This document shows, piece by piece, positions 43,066 to 52,291 of a DNA stretch of 64,000 nucleotides. Each line of letters starts with the position of its first letter. Within the stretch, counting starts at the first letter, position 1. Position numbers and translations under genes: made by a program. This DNA comes from Mycobacterium sp. 1274761.0 (GTDB taxonomy: Bacteria > Actinomycetota > Actinomycetes > Mycobacteriales > Mycobacteriaceae), in assembly GCF_001668615.1 (NCBI RefSeq), contig NZ_LZMC01000057.1, positions 1 through 64,000 on the forward strand, in the 5' to 3' direction. A model generated the notes under the pieces. It was given only the letters and a program-made list of their open reading frames with translations, ran no database searches and was not told the DNA's origin.

Positions 43066-44511
43066 GTGAATCTCACATCGACGTACCGTTTGGCGCAGAT
43101 TCGTCGCCGGTGGAAGGTCGTCGCCGTCGTGATGCTGCTGACGGTGCTCGCGGCCGCTGCCTTCGCATCAACCGCGCGAACCACCTATGTCGGCAAGTCG
43201 ACACTCATGCTTTCCGGACGGACCCCCGAACAAGACGCGGTCATGGTGGTCGGCTACCTCACCCTGTTCAACGACCCCGCGACGATCGAACGGTTGAAGG
43301 CCGGCAACGACATACCCGAGGATGTGACCGCGGAGGCGCGGACCGCGGGGGCGAGCCCGATTCTGAACATCGAGGCAAAAGCGAGCAACCCGCAGATCGC
43401 CCAGGATGCGGCTGAAAAGATGGCCCGGACATTTAGTTCCGACATCAACTCGACGCAGCAGAAGGGCAAGGACCAGCATCTCGCCGACCTGCAGGGTCAG
43501 CTCCTTGGTGTGGAGCCGTTGGCTCCCGACGGTTCGGCGAACGCCTTCTACTCGGCTCTCACAACGCAAATCAATGAGGTGAAGTCAGACGCCACAAACG
43601 AATTGCTCGGCCTGCAATTGAGGGCCGGTGTCAGGGAGCTGGCGCCGAACAGGCCGTTGACCATCATGGCGGGGGCAGTCGGCGGATTGTTACTCGGCAT
43701 GCTCGCCGCTCTCGGCGTCGGCGCCCTTTCGACCAGGCCGGCCAACTCGGCCGATCTGCGGCAGCGAACTGGCGTCGAACCGCTGATCGAAGTGCCCTCT
43801 GCCAGAAAGAACCACAGCGTTGGGATCCGCCGGGACCGCCTGCGGGCACTGGGCAACATCATCAGTCTCGACGGACCTCCCGCGCCCAGCATCGTCGCTG
43901 TGAGCGATACCCGAGGCGGGTCGCAGGCGCGGGAAGTCGCTGACGCACTGGCGGAGTCGTCTGTTCGGCAAGGGGCGTGCACCGTCCTCATCTACGCAAA
44001 CAATGAGGCCGCGCCGGGTGTCACCGGTATCGGCTTCAACGATGCTCTGGGCAACGTCGGCCTCATCCACGAACTATTGAGGGACACCGAACATCCATTG
44101 CTCAAGACGGTTTCGGTGGGCTCGAACATCGGCGACCGCTACCGACTATTGACCCGCGACCGAATGGCGGCGATCTGCGATGAGCTGCGTACCGTCGCGA
44201 ACAGGATCATCATCGTCACCCCGCCGATCGGTGACAGCATGGATGCGCAAACCCTGTGTGCCGTAGCGGATGCCACGGTTCTTGTGGTTACCCGGAAGAA
44301 GGCCACGTTCGCCGATGTGACCTCGGCGGCAGACGAACTCAAGCGGGCGCACGCGCGTCTACTTGGAGCAGTGCTCATGGACAGGTCGGGCGGCGAACGC
44401 AGGGATGTGCGGCCGGAAACAGCGTCGGAGACCAAGGACAAACGCCGCTTCGAAAACCTCCGCGAGGTCCCGGCCGCACATGCGGAGACAATCGCGCAAC
44501 AAGCTTCCTGA
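43066..44511 (+). CDS. Wzz-like chain-length protein with degenerate kinase domain
   Basis: 481 aa. A Wzz-type region is bounded by membrane helices near residues 17-34 and 198-221, with a periplasmic helix-rich part between. The cytosolic domain resembles bacterial tyrosine kinases (CpsD/BY-kinase): the Walker B-like IIIVTPPIGDSMDA is present, but the Walker A position reads VSDTRGGSQA instead of a GKT/GKS loop, and there is no C-terminal tyrosine cluster. So it probably regulates polymer length without phosphorylation. GTG 43066 follows the strong GGGGAGGG at 43053-43060; the frame to 42841 is rejected. Confidence 0.8.
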   Translation: MNLTSTYRLAQIRRRWKVVAVVMLLTVLAAAAFASTARTTYVGKSTLMLSGRTPEQDAVMVVGYLTLFNDPATIERLKAGNDIPEDVTAEARTAGASPILNIEAKASNPQIAQDAAEKMARTFSSDINSTQQKGKDQHLADLQGQLLGVEPLAPDGSANAFYSALTTQINEVKSDATNELLGLQLRAGVRELAPNRPLTIMAGAVGGLLLGMLAALGVGALSTRPANSADLRQRTGVEPLIEVPSARKNHSVGIRRDRLRALGNIISLDGPPAPSIVAVSDTRGGSQAREVADALAESSVRQGACTVLIYANNEAAPGVTGIGFNDALGNVGLIHELLRDTEHPLLKTVSVGSNIGDRYRLLTRDRMAAICDELRTVANRIIIVTPPIGDSMDAQTLCAVADATVLVVTRKKATFADVTSAADELKRAHARLLGAVLMDRSGGERRDVRPETASETKDKRRFENLREVPAAHAETIAQQAS

Positions 44512-44534
44512 CTGTGACCCACGCCCAAGAAGCG

Positions 44535-45917
44535 ATGACTACCGAGTCGGAATCGGAGATCGAAGCCGTCGGCTGCGCCCGTCACTCGGAGAGCAAGCAG
44601 CAGCGGTCGTTGACCGCTCCCGTCGTCGCCGCACTATCGATGCTTCTCGCGACGTTCCTCCATCGCGGATTGCAGAATGTATTGCCCAACAAAACTTTCG
44701 CAGCGCTTCTCGTCGTGATCGTTATTGCGACCGCGGTGTGGATGCATCGCACGCCCGCAAGGCTCCGCGGGATCGGGCCCGTCGAGTGCGCCTTGGCCGG
44801 CTACCTGTTGTGGAACATCTATTCGATGTACGCCCCGCACGAGTATGAAGCGATCGTTCCCGCTACCGGGGCGCCACATTCGGTACCTCAATTCATCATG
44901 GTCGCCGCCGGTCTTCCGCTGGTGATGTACGTGGTTGGTCGTTACACGTTCGACCGGACTGCGGCGGTGCGGGTTCTGCTCTGGACCATCCTGATATTGG
45001 CAGCGTATTCGGCGGCAGTGAGCATCCTTCAATTCACCGGCCCGAAGAGCTTGGTGTGGCCACGCTTTATCGTCGACGGGTCGCTGACAGCGGGTGTCGA
45101 CACATGGGCCGACCGCGCAATTGGTGTGTTCAACCAACCCGTCGTCAGCGGAATGACGATGGTTCTCGGCTTTGCAATAGCGATGCTGCTGATCAGTCGG
45201 CGAGACGAGCCCACCTGGCGCCGGCTATCCGCACTCGTCATCGCGGCCGCCTGCGGCGTCGGCATCTACCTCACATATACCCGCGCAGTCTGGCTCGGCG
45301 CCGCCGTCGTTCTCGTCATGGGAGCGTGTCTAGCAACGGGCTACCGCAAGGGGTTTGTGGTTTCGTTGTGTTTGGTCGCCCTCGGTGTCGCGACGAACTG
45401 GTCGCGGTTCTCCAGCGACGACCGGGCTTCTGGTGGCGTGGGCTCCGCAGCGGAAGTCGAGGATCGACTCAATATGATGCAGACGGCGCTCTGGGGGTTT
45501 GCGCATAAGCCCTTGACGGGCTGGGGGATTCTCCGATTTGAGTCGCTCAATACCTTCCGGCACCAGCAGTGGGCACCTGACGTGCCGTGGATTCGCGGCT
45601 ATGGCGCCGTCTCGCACCAGAACGATCTGGGCATCCTGGCCGAGCTGGGTCTGATCGGTCTTGTCCTGTGGGCCGCCGTGCTTCTGGTCACTGCATACAA
45701 ATTATGGGTTGCTTACCGGTCACTGCCCGTCGACGATTTGTGCGGAAAGCCATTGGCGCTCACCGCCTTCATCGCCGTGGTGGTCTTGTTCACTAGCGGG
45801 TTGACGGTCGATCTGCGGTTGTTTGACTTCCCTGCGGCAGCGCTTTTCCTGCTCTTCGGCGTCGCGGTGGGGTGGTCGGATCGAAGCACGCGTGAGCGCA
45901 GGGCCGCGCATGTCTGA
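44535..45917 (+). CDS. O-antigen polymerase/ligase-like membrane protein (Wzy candidate)
   Basis: About 460 aa with roughly ten hydrophobic segments and a large external loop. The typical end-loop motif SHQNDLGILAELGLIGL is present near residue 360. Proteins of this family polymerise lipid-linked repeat units or ligate the chain at the outer face of the membrane. With Wzz-like and Wzx-like genes nearby, polymerase is the likelier role. ATG 44535 is chosen; GTG 44514, 3 bp after the wzz stop, is in frame and would add seven residues. Confidence 0.8.
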   Translation: MTTESESEIEAVGCARHSESKQQRSLTAPVVAALSMLLATFLHRGLQNVLPNKTFAALLVVIVIATAVWMHRTPARLRGIGPVECALAGYLLWNIYSMYAPHEYEAIVPATGAPHSVPQFIMVAAGLPLVMYVVGRYTFDRTAAVRVLLWTILILAAYSAAVSILQFTGPKSLVWPRFIVDGSLTAGVDTWADRAIGVFNQPVVSGMTMVLGFAIAMLLISRRDEPTWRRLSALVIAAACGVGIYLTYTRAVWLGAAVVLVMGACLATGYRKGFVVSLCLVALGVATNWSRFSSDDRASGGVGSAAEVEDRLNMMQTALWGFAHKPLTGWGILRFESLNTFRHQQWAPDVPWIRGYGAVSHQNDLGILAELGLIGLVLWAAVLLVTAYKLWVAYRSLPVDDLCGKPLALTAFIAVVVLFTSGLTVDLRLFDFPAAALFLLFGVAVGWSDRSTRERRAAHV

Positions 45918-46995
45918 GCCTCGAGCGCTCTGGGTTTCGACCAGCACGGAAACCAAGGGCGGCATCGCAACGTATGTCCGAGCCATGCAGTCGACGCGGA
46001 TGTGGACCGACTGGAATGTCCGACATGTCACAAGCCATCGCGATGGGTCCACAGCAACAAAGGTCTCGACCTTCGTATCGGGAACCATCCGATTCGTCAT
46101 CGAATTGATTCGACTGCGGCCCAGCGTTTGTCACCTGCACGCAAGTACCGGCGGCAGCCTTGTCCGGAAGCTGATCCTGTTCTGGATAGCCAGGGCGTGG
46201 CGTGTGCCCGTCGTCATACACATGCACGGCTCAAACTTTCAGTCGTTCTACGAGAATTCGCCGGTGCCGGTCCAAGCCGTGATCCGTGAGACGGTCAGTC
46301 GCGCGAGCTGTTTTGTCGCGCTAGGCGATATATGGGCGACTCGGCTGCGCGGATACTTTCCGAATGCACGCGTTTTCGCGATCCCCAACGCGGTGCAACT
46401 CGGCCGTTGCGCCGATCAGGCGGCACGCGGTGCAGAACCGGTGCACGTCGTATTCCTGGGCCGTATCGGTGATCGCAAGGGCACCTTCGCGTTGCTCGAC
46501 GCGTGGGCAGAACTGTCCCGGGACCCGGAATTCAGCGACGGCCGCGGAACTGCCGCAGTCTTGACGGTCGCCGGTGACGGCGAAGTCGAGCGTGCCCGCA
46601 AGCGTATCCGCGAGCTGGACGTGGAGGGCTCAGTCGACATTCATGATTGGCTTTCGAAGACCGAGGTCGAGAAGCTGCTCGATAGCGCTCAGGTGTTTCT
46701 GCTGCCCTCGCGCAGCGAAGGCCAGCCAATGGCTGTACTGGAAGCGATGGCTCGAGGTCTGTGCGTTATCGCAAGCGACGTCGGCGGGCTGCCGGAAATG
46801 ATCGGTGGCGGCTGTGGGGTGATGGTCTCGCCCGATGACGTCGACTCGATCGCTGACGCACTGCGACGGGTTGTCTACGACCAGGAATTGCGCGCCCGCT
46901 ACGGCGCCGCGGCTTATCAACGAATCAAAGAGCAGTTCGACATCAACGCAGTATCGCGCCGCCTGGATGCGCTCTACCGCGAGGTGTCCCGGTGA
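45910..46995 (+). CDS. Glycosyltransferase family 4
   Basis: 361-aa GT-B enzyme: N-terminal LWVSTSTETKGGIATYVRAMQ, HLHASTGGSL, VVFLGRIGDRKGTFALLDAW, and the EX7E motif EGQPMAVLE. Likely assembles the repeat unit on the polyprenyl carrier. ATG 45910 lies 8 bp before the end of the Wzy-like gene; upstream in-frame starts lie inside that gene. The next gene overlaps its stop through a possible GTG. Confidence 0.83.
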   Translation: MSEPRALWVSTSTETKGGIATYVRAMQSTRMWTDWNVRHVTSHRDGSTATKVSTFVSGTIRFVIELIRLRPSVCHLHASTGGSLVRKLILFWIARAWRVPVVIHMHGSNFQSFYENSPVPVQAVIRETVSRASCFVALGDIWATRLRGYFPNARVFAIPNAVQLGRCADQAARGAEPVHVVFLGRIGDRKGTFALLDAWAELSRDPEFSDGRGTAAVLTVAGDGEVERARKRIRELDVEGSVDIHDWLSKTEVEKLLDSAQVFLLPSRSEGQPMAVLEAMARGLCVIASDVGGLPEMIGGGCGVMVSPDDVDSIADALRRVVYDQELRARYGAAAYQRIKEQFDINAVSRRLDALYREVSR

Positions 46996-47015
46996 CCGAT
47001 CAGAGGAGCACAACC

Positions 47016-47726
47016 ATGACCACAACGGAGACGGCCAACGAAACACACGCAGGCGCTCAACACTTTTGTCGGACCATCCGATCGGTCGGCAACCTCGGAG
47101 TCACGCCACGTGTATTCGTGGCGGGCTGCGGCAAGGGCCACGAGGCGCTGTTCATCCGGCGTGAACTCGGCGGATCGCTCGTTGGCGTGGACATCGAGGC
47201 GAGGTGGGAACCGGAATTCGGTTCGGAGGTCGAAGACTTCGAATTGACAACGGGCAGCATTCTGGACCTGCCGTTCGCAGACGAGACTTTCGACGCGGTC
47301 TTCTACCACCACGTCATCGAACACGTCAGCGATCCGGCAGCCAGCTTGCGCGAATTGGGCCGGATCCTGCGTCCAGGCGGACTGATCTATGTCGGAACTC
47401 CGAATCGGCACCGCTTGGTCGGCTACCTCGGCTCCTTCGATGCGACACCCATGCAGAAGTTGCGGTGGAATCTCGGTGAATACCGCGCCCGGCTCACCAA
47501 CCGGTTTCGAAACGAATTCGGAGCCCACGCAGGTTTTTCCGAAAACGAACTGCACCGTCTGCTGGCGGCGAACTTCACCGATATCCGGTTTCTGACCGAC
47601 GAGTACCTGCGCTTCAAGTACAGCCGACGTCTACCCGAGCCGATCTTGGATGCGGTGTGCTCGCGCGGCTTGCGCGATGTGGCCGCACCGTCGGTCTATG
47701 CGATCGCCCGCCGGCCGGGGTACTGA
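47016..47726 (+). CDS. Class I SAM-dependent methyltransferase
   Basis: 236-aa Methyltransf_11-type enzyme: VAGCGKGHEALFI (motif I), AVFYHHVIEHVSDP and ILRPGGLIYVGTPN. Expected to O-methylate a sugar of the polymer or its precursor. ATG 47016 is chosen because AGGAG (47004-47008) precedes it by 7 bp; GTG 46992 overlapping the GT4 stop is a possible longer start. Confidence 0.78.
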   Translation: MTTTETANETHAGAQHFCRTIRSVGNLGVTPRVFVAGCGKGHEALFIRRELGGSLVGVDIEARWEPEFGSEVEDFELTTGSILDLPFADETFDAVFYHHVIEHVSDPAASLRELGRILRPGGLIYVGTPNRHRLVGYLGSFDATPMQKLRWNLGEYRARLTNRFRNEFGAHAGFSENELHRLLAANFTDIRFLTDEYLRFKYSRRLPEPILDAVCSRGLRDVAAPSVYAIARRPGY

Positions 47727-47739
47727 AGGAGACCTACAC

Positions 47740-48654
47740 ATGGGAATCGGTTACAACAGCGCAGTTCTGCTCGGCAAGGCCAAACGGAACCAGGTGTGCT
47801 TTGACAAAGTCCTGACCATCGGACACCAGAACCTCTGCCTTCTGCCGCGGCAAATCGAGATGCTGAGCCAACGGCACGATGTGGACCTGTCGGCCGCTGA
47901 TTACCCGTACGGCGTCTACGCCGACGAGTTCCTCGAGAAGTTCCTCGGTGCACAAACCGTCATGTCGCTGGACTGCTCGGATTTCGAACAATGCGACATC
48001 GTGCACGACATGAACCGTCCGATCGAGTCGTCCCTTCACCAAACTTTCGACGTGGTGATCGACGGTGGCTCGCTCGAACACATCTTCAACTTTCCTGTCG
48101 CGGTGGCGAACTGCATGAACCTTGTGAAGGAAGGCGGCAGCCTGTTCGTCTTCACGCCGGCGAACAACCATATGGGGCATGGCTTCTACCAATTCAGTCC
48201 GGAACTGTTCTTCCGGATATTCGACGGAAAGTACGGCTTCCAGATACACGATGTGCTCCTGGAAAGTCGTCCGTACCCGAGCGAAGAACTCAGTCATCGA
48301 AGTTGGTGCTACTCGGTCACCGATCCGGTCAAAGTGCAGAACCGGGTGACTCTGGTTTCGCGACGGCCTGCCCAGATGTTGGTGCATGCGGTAAAGACCA
48401 AGCACGTAAACCTATTCCAGGATTATCCGATCCAATCTGACTACGCGGCCGCGCACGCGGATTTTGCGATGGCTGGGCAGCGGACGGATGTCGGTGGCGG
48501 GCATGCGGCGGGACACCAGTTGAGCCTGCGAGCCGCCCGGCGGCTGGTGCGGAACCTGCTGCCGCTGCCCATCCGTAATTCGATCATCGGCACCCGCCAG
48601 CTGCGCCAACACTCGCTAGGCAACAAGAGTTTCTACGGACCCTGGACTCCGTAG
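47740..48654 (+). CDS. Methyltransferase-like protein, divergent
   Basis: 304 aa. The middle resembles a class I methyltransferase (FDVVIDGGSLEHIFNFPVAVANC and VKEGGSLFVFTP), but the N-terminal part lacks a clear glycine-rich SAM motif (FDKVLTIGHQNLCLLP stands in its place), so SAM binding is uncertain. AAGGAG at 47726-47731 supports ATG 47740. Last gene before a 134-bp gap with motif copy C. Confidence 0.6.
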   Translation: MGIGYNSAVLLGKAKRNQVCFDKVLTIGHQNLCLLPRQIEMLSQRHDVDLSAADYPYGVYADEFLEKFLGAQTVMSLDCSDFEQCDIVHDMNRPIESSLHQTFDVVIDGGSLEHIFNFPVAVANCMNLVKEGGSLFVFTPANNHMGHGFYQFSPELFFRIFDGKYGFQIHDVLLESRPYPSEELSHRSWCYSVTDPVKVQNRVTLVSRRPAQMLVHAVKTKHVNLFQDYPIQSDYAAAHADFAMAGQRTDVGGGHAAGHQLSLRAARRLVRNLLPLPIRNSIIGTRQLRQHSLGNKSFYGPWTP

Positions 48655-48681
48655 TCAACACCGGGACCCAGGCCGCGGATA

Positions 48682-48699
48682 TATTTGCTGAATCTGCAC
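48682..48699 (+). promoter_or_regulatory. Exopolysaccharide-locus motif, copy C, with -10-like box
   Basis: TATTTGCTGAATCTGCAC carries the shared core TTGCYRAATCTGCAC and is 90 bp upstream of the heparinase-like GTG. A good -10-like TATAGAAT lies at 48727-48734. Confidence 0.6.
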
Positions 48700-48788
48700 A
48701 GTCCGGTTGATTTCCGTGGCCAACTCTATAGAATTACTTGCTATCTACTTATCTGGCGATTAGGACATCGGGACACCGGGGGAGCGTT

Positions 48789-50948
48789 GTGACAGGTCTT
48801 GCTTGGTACGCCGGTCGCGCAGCGACGATGTCTCCCCGGGAGATACTGTGGCGCCTGCAGCGAGCCTGCGGCGGGGTGTCGGGCAATGCCGGATCGTATG
48901 AGCAAACCGACCAGAAAATGCTGGGCCATCCTGACCCCGACTGGGATGCCTCGTTACAACGGTTTCGCCAAGGAAACGGCCACCAAGCGCTACTTGATCA
49001 AGATCTTGCGCAGGTCATCTCCGTCGAGCGACCGACAGACGTTGCGGCTTTGATCGACGAGGCCGAACGGCTTGTCGCCGGTGAGCGGACGTACTTCGGA
49101 TATCCGAGCGTCAACGTCGGTGAGGTCGTCGACTGGAACTACGACGCAGTGGCCCACTATCACTGGCCTGCCGCAACCAGCACCAGAATCGACCACCGGG
49201 CTGCGCCCTGTGATCCGAAGTGGATCTGGGAATTGAACCGGCTCCAGCATCTGCCAGTACTGGCACAGGCCTGGCTGTTCACCGGAAGATCGGTGTTCGC
49301 CGACACGGCATTCGAACACCTCGATACGTGGCTCGACCAAAACCCGGTCGGCACCGGGATCGCCTGGCGCGGTGCCTTCGAGGCAGGGCTGCGGGCGATA
49401 TCGGTGGGCATCGCGCTTGAAGGCCTACGAAGCTCGGCCGCATTGACCACCCAGCGTTACCGCCGAGCGGTGCTTATGTTGAACGCAAGTGCTCGCTACT
49501 GTTGGCGCGCGAGGTCGCGCTACAGTTCGGCCAACAATCATCTGATCGGTGAGCTCGCCGGGTTAGCCACGGTGCACTTGCTGTTTCCCGAGCTCTCGGC
49601 ACCCGCAAGCCTTTTCGGCGAGTGCATGCAGGCTCTCTCAGCAGAAGCCGGGCGACAGATACTCCCCGACGGCGCAGGAGCCGAACAGTCTGTTTCCTAC
49701 CAGATGTTCAGCGCCGAGCTTCTGTCCATCGTTGTCGTGTTGCTGCGGCTGCGCGATGTGACGGTTCCGCCGGCACTCACAGCGGCGCTGGATCGAAGCT
49801 CCCAGTACCTGTCTTCGCTTGTCGGCGTTCATGATCCAGACCCGCGGTACGGAGACGACGACGACGCTATCGCGTTGAGATTGGGCGCTGAATCGAAACG
49901 CACCGTGCGCCAGCACCTTGCGATCGTGGCAGCGGCTACCGGCAACGCGTCGAGGTACAGCGAAGTCACGCTGACAGCTGCATGGTTCGCCGCAGCACTG
50001 GAGAGCAACATCGATGAGCTCGTCATCGGTGTCGGACCACCGGTGGAGGAAGGTATCCATGCACCCGACGGAGGCCTCGTCGTGCTGCGGTCGGGACGCC
50101 GCCGGATCACGATGGACGTGGGCCCGTTGGGATACCTGTCAATCGCTGCCCATGGGCACGCCGACGCGCTAGCCGTCACGCTGAGTGCGGACGGCCGCGA
50201 CCTCATCGTCGATCCCGGAACGGCCAGTTACTACGGACATCCGGAATGGCGGACAGTGCACCGCGGCACGCACGCCCACCCGACGGTGTGTGTCGATGGT
50301 GTCGACCAGTCGGTCATCGGTGGCCCCTTTTTCTGGAGCCGCCACGCGAAGACGGCCGTGCATTCAGTCGACCTCGACCGAGGGATCGTCGACGCCGAAC
50401 ACCACGGCTATCGCAGGCTCAATGACCCTGTGACCCACCGACGTTGGCTGATCGCGACTCCGGGGGACGCGACGGTCGTGGTGATCGATCTGATCGACGG
50501 CCGGTCGGAGCACGACATCGTGGTGTCATGGCCGCTGGCGCCAGACCTCGATGTCACGCCCACCCAGGAGGGCCATCTTGTCGACCGCGACGGTAGCCCG
50601 GTGCTCCAAATCAGCTACGCGGCGACGGCGGCCATCAACACCGAGCAGGTCAGGGCAGACTCGGAGTCTCAGCTGGGCTGGTGGTCGGACCGCCTCGAGG
50701 CGAGAACACCTGCATGGCTGCTTGGCGCGCGGTGCGTGGTGAGTACGCCGGTTGCGCTTCTCACCCTGTTGTGTACCGAAGATGCGGGGGCGATCAGTGA
50801 TCCGGCGATCGGGATGGACGGATCCACGTTGACGGCCACGTGGTCGGAGCATGACTGCCGGCGCGGGTTGACGATCGACCACCTTTTGCCCCGTTCCGTT
50901 GTGAGCGGCCCGTTTTGGCGCGTCGACAAGATCGGGAGCAAGCCATGA
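48789..50948 (+). CDS. Heparinase II/III family protein, capsule-locus type
   Basis: 719 aa. N-terminal alpha-toroid-like region starts GLAWYAGRAATMSPREILWRL, then RSRYSSANNHLIGE and GAEQSVSYQMFSAE; the C-terminal beta-sheet domain has GHADALAVTLSADGRDLIVDPGT and RGTHAHPTVCVDG, which match the family. No signal peptide is visible, as in other members found in capsule biosynthesis loci. It may process or remodel a uronic-acid polymer. GTG 48789 with GGGGGAG just upstream; the alternative start at 48738 lacks a ribosome site. Its stop overlaps the dehydrogenase ATG. Confidence 0.82.
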   Translation: MTGLAWYAGRAATMSPREILWRLQRACGGVSGNAGSYEQTDQKMLGHPDPDWDASLQRFRQGNGHQALLDQDLAQVISVERPTDVAALIDEAERLVAGERTYFGYPSVNVGEVVDWNYDAVAHYHWPAATSTRIDHRAAPCDPKWIWELNRLQHLPVLAQAWLFTGRSVFADTAFEHLDTWLDQNPVGTGIAWRGAFEAGLRAISVGIALEGLRSSAALTTQRYRRAVLMLNASARYCWRARSRYSSANNHLIGELAGLATVHLLFPELSAPASLFGECMQALSAEAGRQILPDGAGAEQSVSYQMFSAELLSIVVVLLRLRDVTVPPALTAALDRSSQYLSSLVGVHDPDPRYGDDDDAIALRLGAESKRTVRQHLAIVAAATGNASRYSEVTLTAAWFAAALESNIDELVIGVGPPVEEGIHAPDGGLVVLRSGRRRITMDVGPLGYLSIAAHGHADALAVTLSADGRDLIVDPGTASYYGHPEWRTVHRGTHAHPTVCVDGVDQSVIGGPFFWSRHAKTAVHSVDLDRGIVDAEHHGYRRLNDPVTHRRWLIATPGDATVVVIDLIDGRSEHDIVVSWPLAPDLDVTPTQEGHLVDRDGSPVLQISYAATAAINTEQVRADSESQLGWWSDRLEARTPAWLLGARCVVSTPVALLTLLCTEDAGAISDPAIGMDGSTLTATWSEHDCRRGLTIDHLLPRSVVSGPFWRVDKIGSKP

Positions 50949-52285
50949 GCGAGGTGAGGGAGGTGTCGGGGGTCAGCGTCTTCGGCTTGGGCTATGTCGG
51001 GTGTGTCTCGGCGGCCTGCCTGGCGTCGCGAGGGCACCGCGTCGTCGGCGTCGATGTCAGCGCCGAAAAGGTCGAATCTCTTCGGCAGGGACGCTCACCG
51101 ATCGTCGAGGAGCGAATCGGTGACCTCACCGCAGAGGTAGTCGCCGCTGGCAACCTGCGCGTCACCACAGATGCCAGGTCCGCCGTCCTCGAGACCGATA
51201 TCTCTCTGGTGTGTGTCGGTACGCCATCAGGGGCGGGCGGCGGATTGTCCACCGCTTTTCTCGAGCAGGTGACGGAAGAGATCGGCGCTGCTCTGGTCGA
51301 CAAGGACCGCTGGCACGTGGTCGTTTACCGCAGCACCATGGTCCCCGGGACGTGCGATGATCTGCTGATCCCACTCCTCGAAGCTGCATCCGGCAAGCGT
51401 GCCGGCGCGGACTTCGGGGTGTGCATCAACCCCGAATATCTTCGTGAGGGCTCCAGCGTCCAAGATTTTCTCGATCCACCGAAAACCGTTGTCGGTGAAT
51501 CTGATTCCCGTAGCGGGGACATGGTGATGGAGCTTTATCACGGTTTACCGGGTCCACGCTTCCGGATACCGATCGGCATAGCGGAGATGACGAAGTATGT
51601 GGACAACAGTTTCCACGCGCTCAAGGTCGGATTCGCCAACGAGATCGGAGCGATCTGCTCGTCGTTGGGGCTCGACTCGCACGCGGTCATGGACATCTTC
51701 GTCGCAGATACAAAGCTGAACATCAGTCCCGCCTACCTTCGTCCGGGATTTGCTTTCGGTGGATCATGCCTTCCGAAGGATGTCAGAGCACTCACTCACA
51801 CTGCCCGGCGCAACGACGTCGACGTTCCGCTGCTGTCGAATCTGCTGATCTCGAACGAGGTTCACCTTCGGCGTGCGGTCGATTTCGTGGTGGCCGACGG
51901 GCGCCGCAAGGTCGGAATCTTCGGGCTTTCGTTCAAGCAGGGTACCGACGATCTGAGGGAAAGTCCCATGGTCGAACTCGCCGAGCGCCTGATCGGCAAG
52001 GGATTCGACGTCAAGATCCACGACGCCAACGTGACGTTGTCACGACTCATCGGAGCCAATAGAAGCTATGTGCAGCAACAGCTTCCGCATATCGGTGACC
52101 TGCTGACCGATAACGCCGACGATGTACTCCATCATGGCGAAGTGTTGATCGCCGGTTCACGTGCGCCGGAGGTCCTCGAGGCGATAGGGCGTGCCGGACC
52201 GAAGCAGCTGGTCATCGATCTGGTGCGCTTGCCCGATGCCGATAAGCTGCAGGGCCGGCCGAATTACTGTGGCATCGGCTGGTAG
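50945..52285 (+). CDS. GDP-mannose 6-dehydrogenase-like (AlgD type)
   Basis: 446-aa nucleotide-sugar dehydrogenase. The NAD site is FGLGYVGCVSAACLASRGH; conserved NPEYLREGSSVQDFLDPP, EMTKYVDNSFHALKVGFANEIG and the catalytic Cys in FGGSCLPKDVRAL (about 275) follow, then GLSFKQGTDDLRESPMVELAE. The C-terminal half resembles AlgD more than UDP-glucose dehydrogenases, so GDP-mannuronate is the expected product. ATG overlaps the heparinase-like gene stop (ATGA), linking uronate supply to a uronate-polymer enzyme. Confidence 0.85.
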   Translation: MSEVREVSGVSVFGLGYVGCVSAACLASRGHRVVGVDVSAEKVESLRQGRSPIVEERIGDLTAEVVAAGNLRVTTDARSAVLETDISLVCVGTPSGAGGGLSTAFLEQVTEEIGAALVDKDRWHVVVYRSTMVPGTCDDLLIPLLEAASGKRAGADFGVCINPEYLREGSSVQDFLDPPKTVVGESDSRSGDMVMELYHGLPGPRFRIPIGIAEMTKYVDNSFHALKVGFANEIGAICSSLGLDSHAVMDIFVADTKLNISPAYLRPGFAFGGSCLPKDVRALTHTARRNDVDVPLLSNLLISNEVHLRRAVDFVVADGRRKVGIFGLSFKQGTDDLRESPMVELAERLIGKGFDVKIHDANVTLSRLIGANRSYVQQQLPHIGDLLTDNADDVLHHGEVLIAGSRAPEVLEAIGRAGPKQLVIDLVRLPDADKLQGRPNYCGIGW

Positions 52286-52291
52286 GCAGAC

